From: an uncultured Odoribacter sp.
Lineage (GTDB): Bacteria > Bacteroidota > Bacteroidia > Bacteroidales > Marinifilaceae
Assembly: GCA_910588375.1 (NCBI GenBank)
Contig: CAJUQA010000014.1
Coordinates: forward strand, 7,820-71,819
DNA: 64,000 bases
Reading direction: 5' to 3'
The notes beneath the pieces were generated by a model. The model made no database searches, was not told the origin of the DNA, and saw only the letters and a program-made list of their open reading frames with translations. Shown one piece after another: positions 42,819 to 52,377 of the stretch. How positions within the stretch are numbered: the stretch's first letter is position 1; each line of letters opens with the position of its first letter. The translations under genes and the position numbers were made by a program.

Positions 42819-43826
42819 ATGAATATAAAATTTGCCTATCTGTTGTTATTAATCCCTGTCTTTGGGGGATGCAAGCAGCATTTCGAAACGGAAAAACATT
42901 ATAAAGGGTATGATAACGTCATTAATGTCCATGACAGATTGCAGCCGATTGAGATAAAAGAGGTGTTTTTTAGTGATTTTGCCAATCTATACCTCATGGA
43001 TAAGTATTTAATCATAAGTGATTATCATTCTCCGGATAGACACATTCACTTATTTGATAAAAACAGTTTCAAGTACATTTGCAGTACAGGCAATAAAGGA
43101 AATGGACCGGGAGAGATAACGAATTTGGGAGATATTGCTACTGACGAATCTCATGGAAAATTCTACGTTTCCGATCATGGGAAATTAAAAATATTCAGCT
43201 ATGATTTGGACAGCCTTTTGGCTGATCCGCTATATCTTCCAAGTATAAAGGTCTGTATGGATAATAGCCTTTTCCCTTCCGAATATGAATATATAAACGA
43301 TACCTTGTGCTTCGGACGCATGATTAAACCTATCGGAAATAATGACTTCAACCCATTTGTGGGGAAATGGAATATGCTGACCAATGAATTTGAATTGATG
43401 AAGTATGAACATCCCGACGTGAAGAAAAAACGCTTTCAGTTCGCCGTTTCTACCGAGGAAGGCATTTATGTTGAATGTTATTCCCGCTATGACCTTATGA
43501 TAATATGCAATTTGGACGGCACACTGAAATGCAATGTTTACGGTCCGAAATGGAGCAAGGAGATAACCAATATCTGCCACTACAATATGGAGGTTCATAT
43601 TTGCAAGGATAAAATATTCGCTCTCTATTCCGGAGCAGATCATCGTTCCGAAGACTATTACCCTTCAAAAATCCATATTTTCGACACTGCGGGGAATTAC
43701 ATAAAAACACTGGAAACAGGATATCACATTCTAAGTTTCCAGTATGATAAGGAAAAACACCGGATTATTCTCTGCACCAACGGCGAAATGCAATTCGGAT
43801 ACCTGGATTTGGAAGGAATTATATAA
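42819..43826 (+). CDS. Chimeric TolB-like propeller lipoprotein, copy 5
   Basis: A 335-residue lipoprotein (MNIKFAYLLLLIPVFGGC, Cys18). Residues 1 to about 205 follow copies 1-3 (YVSDHGKLKIFSYDLDSLL, MKYEHPDVKKKR). From FQFAVSTEEG onward it follows copy 4 (CYSRYDLMIICNLDGTLKCN, KDKIFALYSGADHRS, FGYLDLEGII). The join falls at the shared HPDVKKKR/PYVKKKR stretch, near base 43430. Such a clean switch points to recombination between paralogues. The frame is intact and the gene should make a full propeller. Confidence 0.85.
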   Translation: MNIKFAYLLLLIPVFGGCKQHFETEKHYKGYDNVINVHDRLQPIEIKEVFFSDFANLYLMDKYLIISDYHSPDRHIHLFDKNSFKYICSTGNKGNGPGEITNLGDIATDESHGKFYVSDHGKLKIFSYDLDSLLADPLYLPSIKVCMDNSLFPSEYEYINDTLCFGRMIKPIGNNDFNPFVGKWNMLTNEFELMKYEHPDVKKKRFQFAVSTEEGIYVECYSRYDLMIICNLDGTLKCNVYGPKWSKEITNICHYNMEVHICKDKIFALYSGADHRSEDYYPSKIHIFDTAGNYIKTLETGYHILSFQYDKEKHRIILCTNGEMQFGYLDLEGII

Positions 43827-43838
43827 ATTAAAGTATTT

Positions 43839-44963
43839 ATGAGAATAACAATACTACTATCTCTAATATTTGCGTTAGGAGGATGTACCTCTCAAATAAC
43901 ATTTGATTCTTCACATGTTGATACGATAATAAAGGTCGGAGAGGCATTGAAAGCACCTGTCAGCGATTTTCAATTTACTATTGACAGTAGTTGGCTCATA
44001 GCTTTAAAAACACCGGATGAAAAAATACAAGGAAGTATTACCAAAATAAAAATACATGATCATCTTATTTATACTTTAGATGAGTTACAATCCAAAAATC
44101 TGAATGTATATGACTTTAACGGAAATTATGTCAGAAGTATCGGCAATATTGGCAAAGGACCGCAAGAATTACTCAATATATCGGATTTCTGTATCTATCA
44201 AGAACAAATTTTTCTGATTGACAACATTACGGAACGCATCCAAATATTTTCAACAACATCAGGTAAATTTTTAAAAACCGTACCCCTTTCTTTCCGACCT
44301 CACGAAATGGAGGTTATCAACGACAACCAATATCTGTTTGAATTATCCGAATATAACCAAGGGCATGAGGACAGATTTCAAAGATATAACCTTGTCGTCA
44401 CAGACAGTTTATTTCAGCCTCAAACATTCTTTCTCTCCCATCCCAAAACAAAAGACAATTCGGTGCAGTATATCAGTATTAATAATCCTTTCAATCGCGT
44501 TAAAGATTCCATTTATTACTTTTCCACTATCACCGATGCCGTTTATCAATTTTCAATTGATTCACTCACACAATGCGTGTATTTTGATTTCGGTCGTCAA
44601 TATTCTATCCCTACCGACCTTAAATATGACGACAATAAATTCACGAAATATGCCCAAAGACACGATTATGCCTATTTCGTTGAAAGCCCCATCTTATTAG
44701 AGAATTATATCGCCGGAATACTACGAGTTAATAAAAAGAAGTTTTTCGTTTTAACCGACAGGCAAGAATGCTTCGTGAAAGAAATATCATTAAATGATTA
44801 TAATGCTTTAGACCCTGTTTTTTGCATAGGAGCTTATGGGAATACGTTAATTTCTACCATAGACGATGTCGGTTTACAACAATTTAAAGCCAAAAATCTC
44901 TTTTCGGAGCAAATTACAAATCATGAGAATTACAATTTTATCCTATTCTCCAAACTGAAATAA
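43839..44963 (+). CDS. Six-bladed beta-propeller lipoprotein (DUF5128-like), copy 2
   Basis: A 374-residue lipoprotein (MRITILLSLIFALGGC, Cys16). NHL-like blades include IYTLDELQSKNLNVYDFNGN, SIGNIGKGPQELLNISDFC and IFLIDNITERIQIFST. It is a paralogue of the gene at 41707, but weakly alike. It ends 30 bp before the signal peptidase gene with no terminator between, so the signal peptidase is probably on the same transcript. The start of this gene resembles the 5' part of the deletion scar at 41534. Confidence 0.83.
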   Translation: MRITILLSLIFALGGCTSQITFDSSHVDTIIKVGEALKAPVSDFQFTIDSSWLIALKTPDEKIQGSITKIKIHDHLIYTLDELQSKNLNVYDFNGNYVRSIGNIGKGPQELLNISDFCIYQEQIFLIDNITERIQIFSTTSGKFLKTVPLSFRPHEMEVINDNQYLFELSEYNQGHEDRFQRYNLVVTDSLFQPQTFFLSHPKTKDNSVQYISINNPFNRVKDSIYYFSTITDAVYQFSIDSLTQCVYFDFGRQYSIPTDLKYDDNKFTKYAQRHDYAYFVESPILLENYIAGILRVNKKKFFVLTDRQECFVKEISLNDYNALDPVFCIGAYGNTLISTIDDVGLQQFKAKNLFSEQITNHENYNFILFSKLK

Positions 44964-44993
44964 CCAAAAGTAATTTTAACCATCTTCCATAAA

Positions 44994-45839
44994 ATGAAAC
45001 GCAAAGTATCGGAAACGGTGGTGAATATCCTGTTTTGGATGTGTATCCTGTTTGTGGGATGGGTGGTGTTACGGGTAATGGGATACGCTTCTTTCCGGAT
45101 TCCGAGTGATTCAATGGCACCGGCATTGGTAACGGGCGACCGTATTTGGGTGGCGAAACCTATATTGGGGGCTCGCATTCTCAATCCGTTTGCTTCTATC
45201 AATGACAAAGAGGTGAAGATACGGCGGTTGCCGGGATGGAGAAAAGTGGAACACAATGACATATTGGTATTTAACTTTCCCTACCGCTCGGCATGGGACA
45301 CGGTGAGTATGGATTTGAGTACCTACTATGTGAAAAGATGTATCGGGGTGCCGGGTGATACGCTGGTCATCCGGGAAGGCTATTACCTCATTAACGGACA
45401 AAAGGGGAAGGTCGGGAATCAAGCCGCCCAACAGAAACTATCCCAGAAAAGCAGGGAGGATTTTGAACCGGAGGTGTACAATACGTTTCCCTATCATCCT
45501 GCCTATCCCTGGAATATTCACACGTTCGGTCCGCTCATCATTCCCGGAAAAGGAATCGAGGTTCCGCTCACCCCACACAATCTGTGCCTATATAAACGCT
45601 GGATTGAATGGGAATCGGGAAAGTCCGTAAAGAGTCAGAATGAAAATGTGTATATCGGAGAAGAAAAAGCCGGAGCATATCGTTTTCGGAAAAACTATTA
45701 TTTCGTGGGAGGCGACCGGGTGGAGGATTCCAAAGACTCCCGATATTGGGGATTTCTACCGGAAGAGTGTATCGTAGGAAAAGCGTGGATTATCCGAAGT
45801 TCGGAAACGGAAGGCAGAGCGGGCAAATTGATAAAATAG
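44994..45839 (+). CDS. S26-family signal peptidase I
   Basis: A 281-residue membrane serine protease. One N-terminal membrane helix (about 8-30) is followed by the nucleophile motif IPSDSMAPAL with Ser40 and the general base YYVKRCIGVPGD with Lys114. Late boxes (FVGGDRVEDSKDSRYWG) complete the family set. Length fits Bacteroidota LepB-like enzymes. A second, housekeeping lepB is expected elsewhere, so this one is probably dedicated to the exported products of the locus, perhaps the NVEALA precursor (inference). It abuts the O-antigen-ligase gene, whose ATG follows the stop directly. Confidence 0.9.
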   Translation: MKRKVSETVVNILFWMCILFVGWVVLRVMGYASFRIPSDSMAPALVTGDRIWVAKPILGARILNPFASINDKEVKIRRLPGWRKVEHNDILVFNFPYRSAWDTVSMDLSTYYVKRCIGVPGDTLVIREGYYLINGQKGKVGNQAAQQKLSQKSREDFEPEVYNTFPYHPAYPWNIHTFGPLIIPGKGIEVPLTPHNLCLYKRWIEWESGKSVKSQNENVYIGEEKAGAYRFRKNYYFVGGDRVEDSKDSRYWGFLPEECIVGKAWIIRSSETEGRAGKLIK

Positions 45840-47630
45840 ATGAAACGCAACAGGAAGGATACAGGAAAACTATTCGGTTATGCCGCCACCGCCTTGTGTG
45901 CGGCAGGTCTCCTATGGCCCGTTATAGTCAGTGACGCACAGAAAACCGGCGCCGTGAATCCTGCACGTCTGGAAATCGCAGCAATAACCATATCCGCATC
46001 TTTGTGCCTTCTCTTTATTCTGGCACTTTGCCGTGACATCCGTTTCCGTTTCACTTCCACCGACGGTTGGTTTGCCGCCTTTACCGGATATTGGTTTTTC
46101 CGCTATTTCACCACCGGCAGCCATTGTCCCACCCATGCCCTTCTATTGGTCTTGTTAACAGGCGTCTATTTCGCCATCCGCCTATTGGTATCCTCAGACC
46201 GGACATCACGTTCCATTGTATTTTTGTGCCTCTGTCTTATAGGCATTACAGAATCGGTGTGGGGGTTGGCACAGCTATACGGATTCCTGCCTTCTTACCA
46301 CGCCCTGTACCGCTTCACCGGTTCGCTTTTCAATCCGGGGCCCTATTGCGGCATGTTAGCAATTCTGCTCCCGCTGGCATTGTATTTAGGATTACGCAAA
46401 CCCTCTCATCCGCTCATTGCTCATACCGGTCTAATTTGTTCCACCGCGGTCATAATCCTGCTCCCGGCAGGCATGAGCCGGAGCGCATGGATTGCAGCCC
46501 TTGCCGGATGTGGCTGGGTATTGTGGAAACATGGTTCCTTGGCTTCTGCAATCCGGAATTTCTTCCGGCTCAAAAGACGCTATTTTCTTCCGGTGGCATT
46601 CCTCTGCCTGTTATTGCTTTGCGGCATCGGCACCGGTATGTACGCCTTAAAAAAAGACTCGGCCGACGGTCGCCTGCTGATGTGGAAAGTATCGGGAATG
46701 GCTGTCGAAGAAGCCCCTTGGACAGGGCAAGGCCCGGGCAGTTTTGCAGGCGCATACGGCAAAGCACAAGCCAGCTATTTTACCAATCAGCCGCATTCCT
46801 CTCAGGAAGAATATGTGGCAGGCTGTCCGGAATACGGTTTTAACGAATATCTGCAAATCACAACGGAACTCGGTATTATCGGTCTGCTGCTCTTTGCCGG
46901 AACGGTGTTGTCCGCTTTCCGTCAGGCATGCGAGCAACACCAGGCAGGTATCGCAGGCAGCCTCATCGCGTTTGCTGTCTTCGCTTTCTTTTCTTACCCT
47001 TTCAGCGTGTTGCCCCTCTCCCTTTTGTTCGTCGTCTTCATCGCTCTTTGCCCTCCCCCGGCGGAGAGCCATTACCCACCAATAATCCCCCGGACGATTA
47101 TTCTATTGATTACCGGTGCATGCCTGTACGCCGGAAACGGATTGTTGAAAAAAGCGGCACATCTCCGTACCTGGCAAGAAGAAAAAAGATACTTCGACAT
47201 GGAAATCTACGAAGGTACCGTAGAAGAATACCGCCGACTCTATCCCGCATTAAAGGAATTTGCCCCGTTCCTGTTTGAGTATGGACAATGCCTTGCAAAA
47301 ACAGGACAATACGAGGAGAGTATAACCGTATTGTCGGAAGGTGCACTCCGGAGTGCCGACCCGATGTTCTATAACATCATCGGCAGGAACGAGCAGGCAC
47401 TCGGCCATTACGAAGCCGCCGAAAAGGCATTTCTCCGGGCCTACCGGACGGTGCCCCACCGACTCTATCCCCTTTACCTATTGGCGGAACTTTATATATC
47501 GACCGGACAATACGAAAAAGCCGCCGACGTTATCCGGAAAGCCCTGGCACAAAAGCCCAAAATCATGTCCCCCGCCATTGAGGAGATGCAACATAAATTG
47601 AAAAAACTATATGAACAGATTCCGTCTTAA
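45840..47630 (+). CDS. O-antigen ligase/polymerase-like membrane protein with C-terminal TPR
   Basis: A 596-residue protein with about ten membrane helices (residues 10-430) carrying a Wzy_C-like signature around GSLFNPGPYCGMLAILLPLA and GMSRSAWIAALAG, and a large periplasmic loop. A C-terminal soluble part with two or three TPRs follows (LAKTGQYEESITVLSEGALR, ISTGQYEKAADVIRKAL). The Wzy_C family includes O-antigen ligases, polymerases and protein O-oligosaccharyltransferases, so it may attach glycans to the lipoproteins of the locus or to lipid (inference). GC is clearly higher than in the propeller genes. It overlaps the next gene by 20 bp. Confidence 0.82.
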   Translation: MKRNRKDTGKLFGYAATALCAAGLLWPVIVSDAQKTGAVNPARLEIAAITISASLCLLFILALCRDIRFRFTSTDGWFAAFTGYWFFRYFTTGSHCPTHALLLVLLTGVYFAIRLLVSSDRTSRSIVFLCLCLIGITESVWGLAQLYGFLPSYHALYRFTGSLFNPGPYCGMLAILLPLALYLGLRKPSHPLIAHTGLICSTAVIILLPAGMSRSAWIAALAGCGWVLWKHGSLASAIRNFFRLKRRYFLPVAFLCLLLLCGIGTGMYALKKDSADGRLLMWKVSGMAVEEAPWTGQGPGSFAGAYGKAQASYFTNQPHSSQEEYVAGCPEYGFNEYLQITTELGIIGLLLFAGTVLSAFRQACEQHQAGIAGSLIAFAVFAFFSYPFSVLPLSLLFVVFIALCPPPAESHYPPIIPRTIILLITGACLYAGNGLLKKAAHLRTWQEEKRYFDMEIYEGTVEEYRRLYPALKEFAPFLFEYGQCLAKTGQYEESITVLSEGALRSADPMFYNIIGRNEQALGHYEAAEKAFLRAYRTVPHRLYPLYLLAELYISTGQYEKAADVIRKALAQKPKIMSPAIEEMQHKLKKLYEQIPS

Positions 47631-49644
47631 CCCGCTTTGGACTATCGTTATGTTCCTGTTTTGTTTCGCCTGCCGCACAGCAGAGGAAAAACAGTTGGAG
47701 ATGGCATTGCAATTTGCCGGTGAAAACCGAAGCGAACTGGAAAAGGCGTTACGCTACTACCATCCCCATTCCGGAGACAGTCTGAAATACAAGGCCGTCC
47801 GTTTCCTCATCCGGAACATGCCCGGCTGCTGGGGACCGGACAGCAGTTTTACGCAGTCCTACCAACCTTTTTATGACGAATACCATGACTTCATGGTCCG
47901 ATATCCGAACCAATATTTTACCATCGGTAAAAAAATCGATTCGCTGTGGGCACTGAAACGCGCCACTCTTCCGGAATTGGAAGAATGCGGCATACCGGAT
48001 GTACGCCACATTACCTGCGACTATCTGATCGAGGAAACGGAAGCCGCTTTCCAGGCATGGCAGGAAAATGCCTACTGCCGCAACTGTTCGTTTGAGGAAT
48101 TTTGCGAATACATATTGCCCTACCGCCGCAAAAACGGCCTGACCGCCGACCACGCCCGAAAAAGCTTTTACCAGCGCCATCACGGACTTTTCTATCAAAA
48201 CGATTCCATCGCCCGCCACGGTATTCCCGCTTTTATCCGAGAAACAGACAGCCTGCTGTATCTATACCGCCACATCACCCACACGCGTTTCTACGGGAAC
48301 GGTATTCCGGTTCCTTCCGCTTCGGTGTTGGAATACTTAACCAAAGGAGTGTGCGAACACCGTTGCTGGTTCAACTCTTTGTTGCTCTCTTCCATGGGAA
48401 CAGCAGCAGCCGTGGATTTTGTCCCTGCCTGGGGCAACCGCAACAGTTCCCATTCCTGGAATGTAGCCATTATCAACGGGCAATCATATGCCTTTGAATC
48501 ATTCTGGGACAACAACCGCTGGAAATACAAACAGATATACAACAACAAGACTTACGACAAAGAATGGGGAAGCTTCCGCCTGCCCAAAGTATACCGGCAC
48601 ACCTATTCCAGCCACCCGACAGCTCCTGCCACCAACCGACGGGTCAGAAGTGAGGATATTCCCCCGCTTTTCAAAAACTACAAAAAGAAAGATGTCTCAA
48701 CAGAATATTTCGATACCGTCAATCTCACACTCCGCCTGCCGGAAGTCCCGGAAGAAACGTATTACGCATACCTCTGCGTGTTCGGTTACCAACAATGGCA
48801 TCCCGTACAATACGGGGAAATCCGGGGCAATAAAGTAACGTTTGAAGGCATGGGCAAAGACATCGTTTATCTTCCCGCTTTCTACCGGAACGGAGAAATC
48901 ATTCCTGCCGGCCATCCGTTCCACCTGCGTCCGGATAACAGTCTGGATATTCTCACACCGGAGGACAATCGCCAGAACATAGCTGTCAACCATGTCGTCG
49001 GCGCACCGTTTTACGAGAGGAATCACAAAGAGGTAACGTATCTGGCTCTCTGCCGGTTTATCGGAAGCAATTCCCCCGATTTCTCCACTGCCGATACATT
49101 GGGAGAAATTCCCGAATCCGTATTTATGGAAGCGGAAACATTACCTATCCAAACATCCGGTACCTACCGTTACGTCCGCTTAATCAGTCCCTGCGACACG
49201 TTTGCTGCCGGAGATATACGCTTTTACTCAGACACACAATCTGCCCCTCTCCCTGCCCGTATTCTTCAATGCAATTACACGCCCCTTTCAGATGCCGACC
49301 GCCCGGAGTATCTGACCGACAACTTGGCAGCTTCCTGTTTTAAGGGGAAAATCCGCCGCGGTGCTTCCCGTTTTATCGACTTCGATTTAGGCAAGCCGTA
49401 CCGTCTGAACTGCATCGGCTACGCCCTTTGCATCACCAACGGAATCATACCGGATGTGGAATATGAACTGTTTTACTGGCAAGGAGGCGACTGGCATTCC
49501 TGCGGCAAGCGACAAAGTACAGAACACTGGTTGCTTTTTACGGATGTTCCCTCCCACACCCTCTACCAATTACGGAATTGCAATTGGCCAAAGCGTATGG
49601 AACGAATTTTCACGTATGAGGATAACGAAGCAAAATGGAAATAA
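47611..49644 (+). CDS. Transglutaminase-like lipoprotein with C-terminal discoidin-like region
   Basis: A 677-residue lipoprotein (LFCFAC; anchor near Cys21). The transglutaminase-core motifs are CWFNSLLL with C252, SHSWNVAI with H281 and FESFWDN with D300, in the right order and spacing for a papain-like triad. A beta-rich middle part (370-500) and a C-terminal galactose-binding-like domain (about 540-670; SRFIDFDLGKPYRLNCIGYA) follow. Bacterial relatives are often proteases or peptide crosslinkers. It starts 20 bp inside the ligase gene, so it is translationally coupled. Action on the Tyr- and Cys-rich small peptide or cell wall is only a possibility. Confidence 0.82.
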   Translation: MNRFRLNPLWTIVMFLFCFACRTAEEKQLEMALQFAGENRSELEKALRYYHPHSGDSLKYKAVRFLIRNMPGCWGPDSSFTQSYQPFYDEYHDFMVRYPNQYFTIGKKIDSLWALKRATLPELEECGIPDVRHITCDYLIEETEAAFQAWQENAYCRNCSFEEFCEYILPYRRKNGLTADHARKSFYQRHHGLFYQNDSIARHGIPAFIRETDSLLYLYRHITHTRFYGNGIPVPSASVLEYLTKGVCEHRCWFNSLLLSSMGTAAAVDFVPAWGNRNSSHSWNVAIINGQSYAFESFWDNNRWKYKQIYNNKTYDKEWGSFRLPKVYRHTYSSHPTAPATNRRVRSEDIPPLFKNYKKKDVSTEYFDTVNLTLRLPEVPEETYYAYLCVFGYQQWHPVQYGEIRGNKVTFEGMGKDIVYLPAFYRNGEIIPAGHPFHLRPDNSLDILTPEDNRQNIAVNHVVGAPFYERNHKEVTYLALCRFIGSNSPDFSTADTLGEIPESVFMEAETLPIQTSGTYRYVRLISPCDTFAAGDIRFYSDTQSAPLPARILQCNYTPLSDADRPEYLTDNLAASCFKGKIRRGASRFIDFDLGKPYRLNCIGYALCITNGIIPDVEYELFYWQGGDWHSCGKRQSTEHWLLFTDVPSHTLYQLRNCNWPKRMERIFTYEDNEAKWK

Positions 49645-49697
49645 TCCCCTTAACTAATTTTTCGGTAATAATAGACATATTTTATCCAAAAAAAAAT

Positions 49698-49705
49698 TAA
49701 GTTTG
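49698..49705 (+). promoter_or_regulatory. -7 box of the efflux operon
   Basis: TAAGTTTG is an exact TAnnTTTG match 14 bp before the TolC ATG. It suggests the TolC-MFP-RND genes form a separate transcript with a very short leader. Confidence 0.55.
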
Positions 49706-49719
49706 TCAATATAATAAAA

Positions 49720-51249
49720 ATGAACCCCATTTCCCCTGTCATGAAACCGGTACTTCTATTCCTTCTCCTGCTCTCGGTGGAATTTGTCCAGGCTCAGCCG
49801 GCGGATTCATCCAAACAGGCTTCATACACAGAACGCCTCCGGTTGGAAGACGTCATCACGTTAGCCAGTCAGCGTTCCATCGATGCCATCTTATACCGCC
49901 ACCAGTTCCTGTCCGCTTACTGGCAATTCCGGGCATTTAAGGCAGAACTGCTCCCCTCGTTGAATTTAGGACTGACAGCTCCCAATTTCAGCCATGCTTT
50001 AGTGGCTTTGCAAAATGCCGTTACAGGAGAATACAACTACGTACAGGACTATTCCATGCGCAACAGCATAAATCTCTCCATCGACCAGAATATTGCCCCT
50101 ACAGGCGGTAAAGTGTCTCTGTATTCCAGTCTGGAACGTCTGGACCAATTCGGTGACCAGCGTTATCATTCCTACAATACCAATCCGGTGAGCATCACCT
50201 ATACCCAACCCATTTTCGGCAGTTTCAATTCGCTGAAATGGGACAAAAAAATCGAGCCGGAAGAATACGAAAAAGCGAAACTGACTTATCTCGAATCCAT
50301 GCAGGAAGTAACGGTCAAAGCCGTGGACATGTTCTTCACGCTGGTCAATGCCCAGCAGAAACTGGAAATGGCAAAAACCAATTATGCCAACACCCGGCAA
50401 TCTTACCAGACCGCCCAGGAACGTTTTAAAATCGGCACCGTGACCCAGAACGACCTGATGCAACTGGAGTTGCGAATGCTGAATGACGGCATGACCATCA
50501 GCCAAAGTGAAATCGACATGCAGACAGCCAAATTCCAATTGGCCTCTTTCTTGGGGTACCCCAAAGCCGATATCCATTTCGACTTAGTCATTCCCGACAA
50601 CATTCCGGATATCGTCTTGAACTATGGGGAAGTGTACGACCTCTCGGTCAACAATACATCTTTCAAACTCAATAAGGAAATACAACTCCTGCGGGCGGAG
50701 ATGACTGTAGCACAGGCAAAAGCCAACCGGGGAGCCAAAGCCGACTTTTTCGCCCAGTTCGGATTAAACCAAAGTGCCACCGATTTGGGCGACAGCTACC
50801 GCAAGCCCCAGAATCAGGAAAACATCCGGCTGGGCATACAAATCCCCATCATAGACTGGGGAATGGGACGCGGCCGCATACGCACCGCCCAATCCCAGAT
50901 GAATGTCATCAAAACACAGATAGAACAGCAACTGATTGACCAGCAGGAGGACATTATGATTCGGGTGTTGCAGTTCAACAACCAGAAAAGACAATGTGAT
51001 ATTTCGGGAAAAGCCAATGAAGTAGCCCGGAAACGCTATGAATTGTCGATGGAACAATTCAGCAAGGGAACGCTGAGCGTGCTCGAGTTCAATACGGCAC
51101 AGACCGAAAAAGACGAAGCCACCAGCCGTTTTATCACTGAATTGCACAATTACTGGAAATACTATTATTCCCTGCAAAAATCAACACTGTATGATTTTGC
51201 ATACAAACGCAATATTTCCACCGACTTTGATTTATTGATTCAGCATTAA
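49720..51249 (+). CDS. TolC-family outer-membrane efflux protein
   Basis: A 509-residue outer-membrane factor. The signal peptide is cut near VQA-QPAD. Two repeats of long helices follow (e.g. VKAVDMFFTLVNAQQKLEMA and QLELRMLNDGMTISQSEIDM), separated by short beta-barrel strands, with the typical second-half motif IPIIDWGMGRGRI. It should form the outer-membrane channel for the downstream pump. An internal ATG at 49741 is an alternative start. It is first in an operon with the MFP and two RND genes. Confidence 0.9.
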   Translation: MNPISPVMKPVLLFLLLLSVEFVQAQPADSSKQASYTERLRLEDVITLASQRSIDAILYRHQFLSAYWQFRAFKAELLPSLNLGLTAPNFSHALVALQNAVTGEYNYVQDYSMRNSINLSIDQNIAPTGGKVSLYSSLERLDQFGDQRYHSYNTNPVSITYTQPIFGSFNSLKWDKKIEPEEYEKAKLTYLESMQEVTVKAVDMFFTLVNAQQKLEMAKTNYANTRQSYQTAQERFKIGTVTQNDLMQLELRMLNDGMTISQSEIDMQTAKFQLASFLGYPKADIHFDLVIPDNIPDIVLNYGEVYDLSVNNTSFKLNKEIQLLRAEMTVAQAKANRGAKADFFAQFGLNQSATDLGDSYRKPQNQENIRLGIQIPIIDWGMGRGRIRTAQSQMNVIKTQIEQQLIDQQEDIMIRVLQFNNQKRQCDISGKANEVARKRYELSMEQFSKGTLSVLEFNTAQTEKDEATSRFITELHNYWKYYYSLQKSTLYDFAYKRNISTDFDLLIQH

Positions 51250-51279
51250 TCCCCAACACACTATAAAATATACTGAAAT

Positions 51280-52365
51280 ATGAGACATATGCGCACTCTG
51301 GCCTATTTACTGCTTGCCGTTTCCCTCACCGCCTGCGGTTCTAAAGCCACCAAGGAAGAAGAAAACGAAGTAGGGCGGAAAAAATACGAAATCGAGAAGA
51401 ATCCGGTTGACACAATCATCCTGCGGAAACAGAATTTCAACAGCCAGTTGCTGAGTAACGGCAAACTGAGGGCACTGAACAAAAGTTCCCTGAAATTTGC
51501 CAATACGGGCATCGTCACCCAACTTCCTGTAAAAAACGGTACACCGGTAGAACAGGGAGAAGTAATTGCCGTGCTGGACACCCGTGATGCCATGCTCAAA
51601 CTCGAACAAGCCCGCCATCAAATAGAAAAAGCCCGGATTGAACTGGAAGACAAACTCCTGGGGTACGGCTACAAAATCGAAGACTCCCTACAAATTCCCG
51701 CCGGCACAATGCGCATTGCCCGCATCCACAGCGGATATAACGATGCGGAAGCCAACTTGAAAAGCGCACAAATGAACTTAGACAACTGCACACTCAAAGC
51801 CCCCGTCAGCGGACGGATTGCCAATCTCGCGACAAAAGTATTCGAATATCCCTCCGGAGAGGAGTTTTGCCAGGTCATCAACGATAAAACCTTTGAAGTG
51901 GAATTTGCCGTACTGGAAACAGAGCTGAGCAGCCTGAAGAACGGTCAAAGGGTTTTAGTATCCACTTTCACCGAACCGGAAAAAAGCTATACGGGACAGG
52001 TGACGGAAATCAATCCGACAGTCAATGACAAAGGACAAGTGATGGTACGTGCACAACTCCCGAATCCTGGACATCTGATTGACGGCATGAACGTGAAAGT
52101 GCACATTGAAAACATCATTCCCGACAAATTTGTTGTACCGAAGAGTGCAGTACTCATCCGGGACAACCAGGAAGTGCTTTTCCGTGTCGATAAGGACAAC
52201 AAAGCCATGTGGACATACGTGCATGTATTGATGGCCAACAGCAACAGTTATGTAGTGGTGCCGAACTCCGACAAAGGAGCCGAACTGAACGAAGGGGACA
52301 TTGTCATCATTTCGGGCAATCTGAACCTGGCACACGGCTCGGGCGTCATGGTGAAACAAGAGTAA
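51280..52365 (+). CDS. RND efflux periplasmic adaptor (membrane-fusion protein), lipoprotein
   Basis: A 361-residue adaptor with lipid anchor LTAC (Cys19). A barrel-sandwich hybrid/lipoyl half follows (VKNGTPVEQGEVIAVLD, about 84-100), then a short helical hairpin (LEQARHQIEKARIELEDKLL), the returning lipoyl half (LKAPVSGRIANLATKVFEYP), a beta-barrel and a membrane-proximal domain. It links the two RND permeases to TolC. It begins 30 bp after TolC and ends 12 bp before the first permease. Confidence 0.9.
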   Translation: MRHMRTLAYLLLAVSLTACGSKATKEEENEVGRKKYEIEKNPVDTIILRKQNFNSQLLSNGKLRALNKSSLKFANTGIVTQLPVKNGTPVEQGEVIAVLDTRDAMLKLEQARHQIEKARIELEDKLLGYGYKIEDSLQIPAGTMRIARIHSGYNDAEANLKSAQMNLDNCTLKAPVSGRIANLATKVFEYPSGEEFCQVINDKTFEVEFAVLETELSSLKNGQRVLVSTFTEPEKSYTGQVTEINPTVNDKGQVMVRAQLPNPGHLIDGMNVKVHIENIIPDKFVVPKSAVLIRDNQEVLFRVDKDNKAMWTYVHVLMANSNSYVVVPNSDKGAELNEGDIVIISGNLNLAHGSGVMVKQE

Positions 52366-52377
52366 CAAGCAAGAACT

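Noticed and set aside
47749..48219. Minus-strand 156-codon frame within the transglutaminase gene
   Set aside because: It is antisense to a well-supported gene in GC-rich sequence, where long shadow frames are expected.
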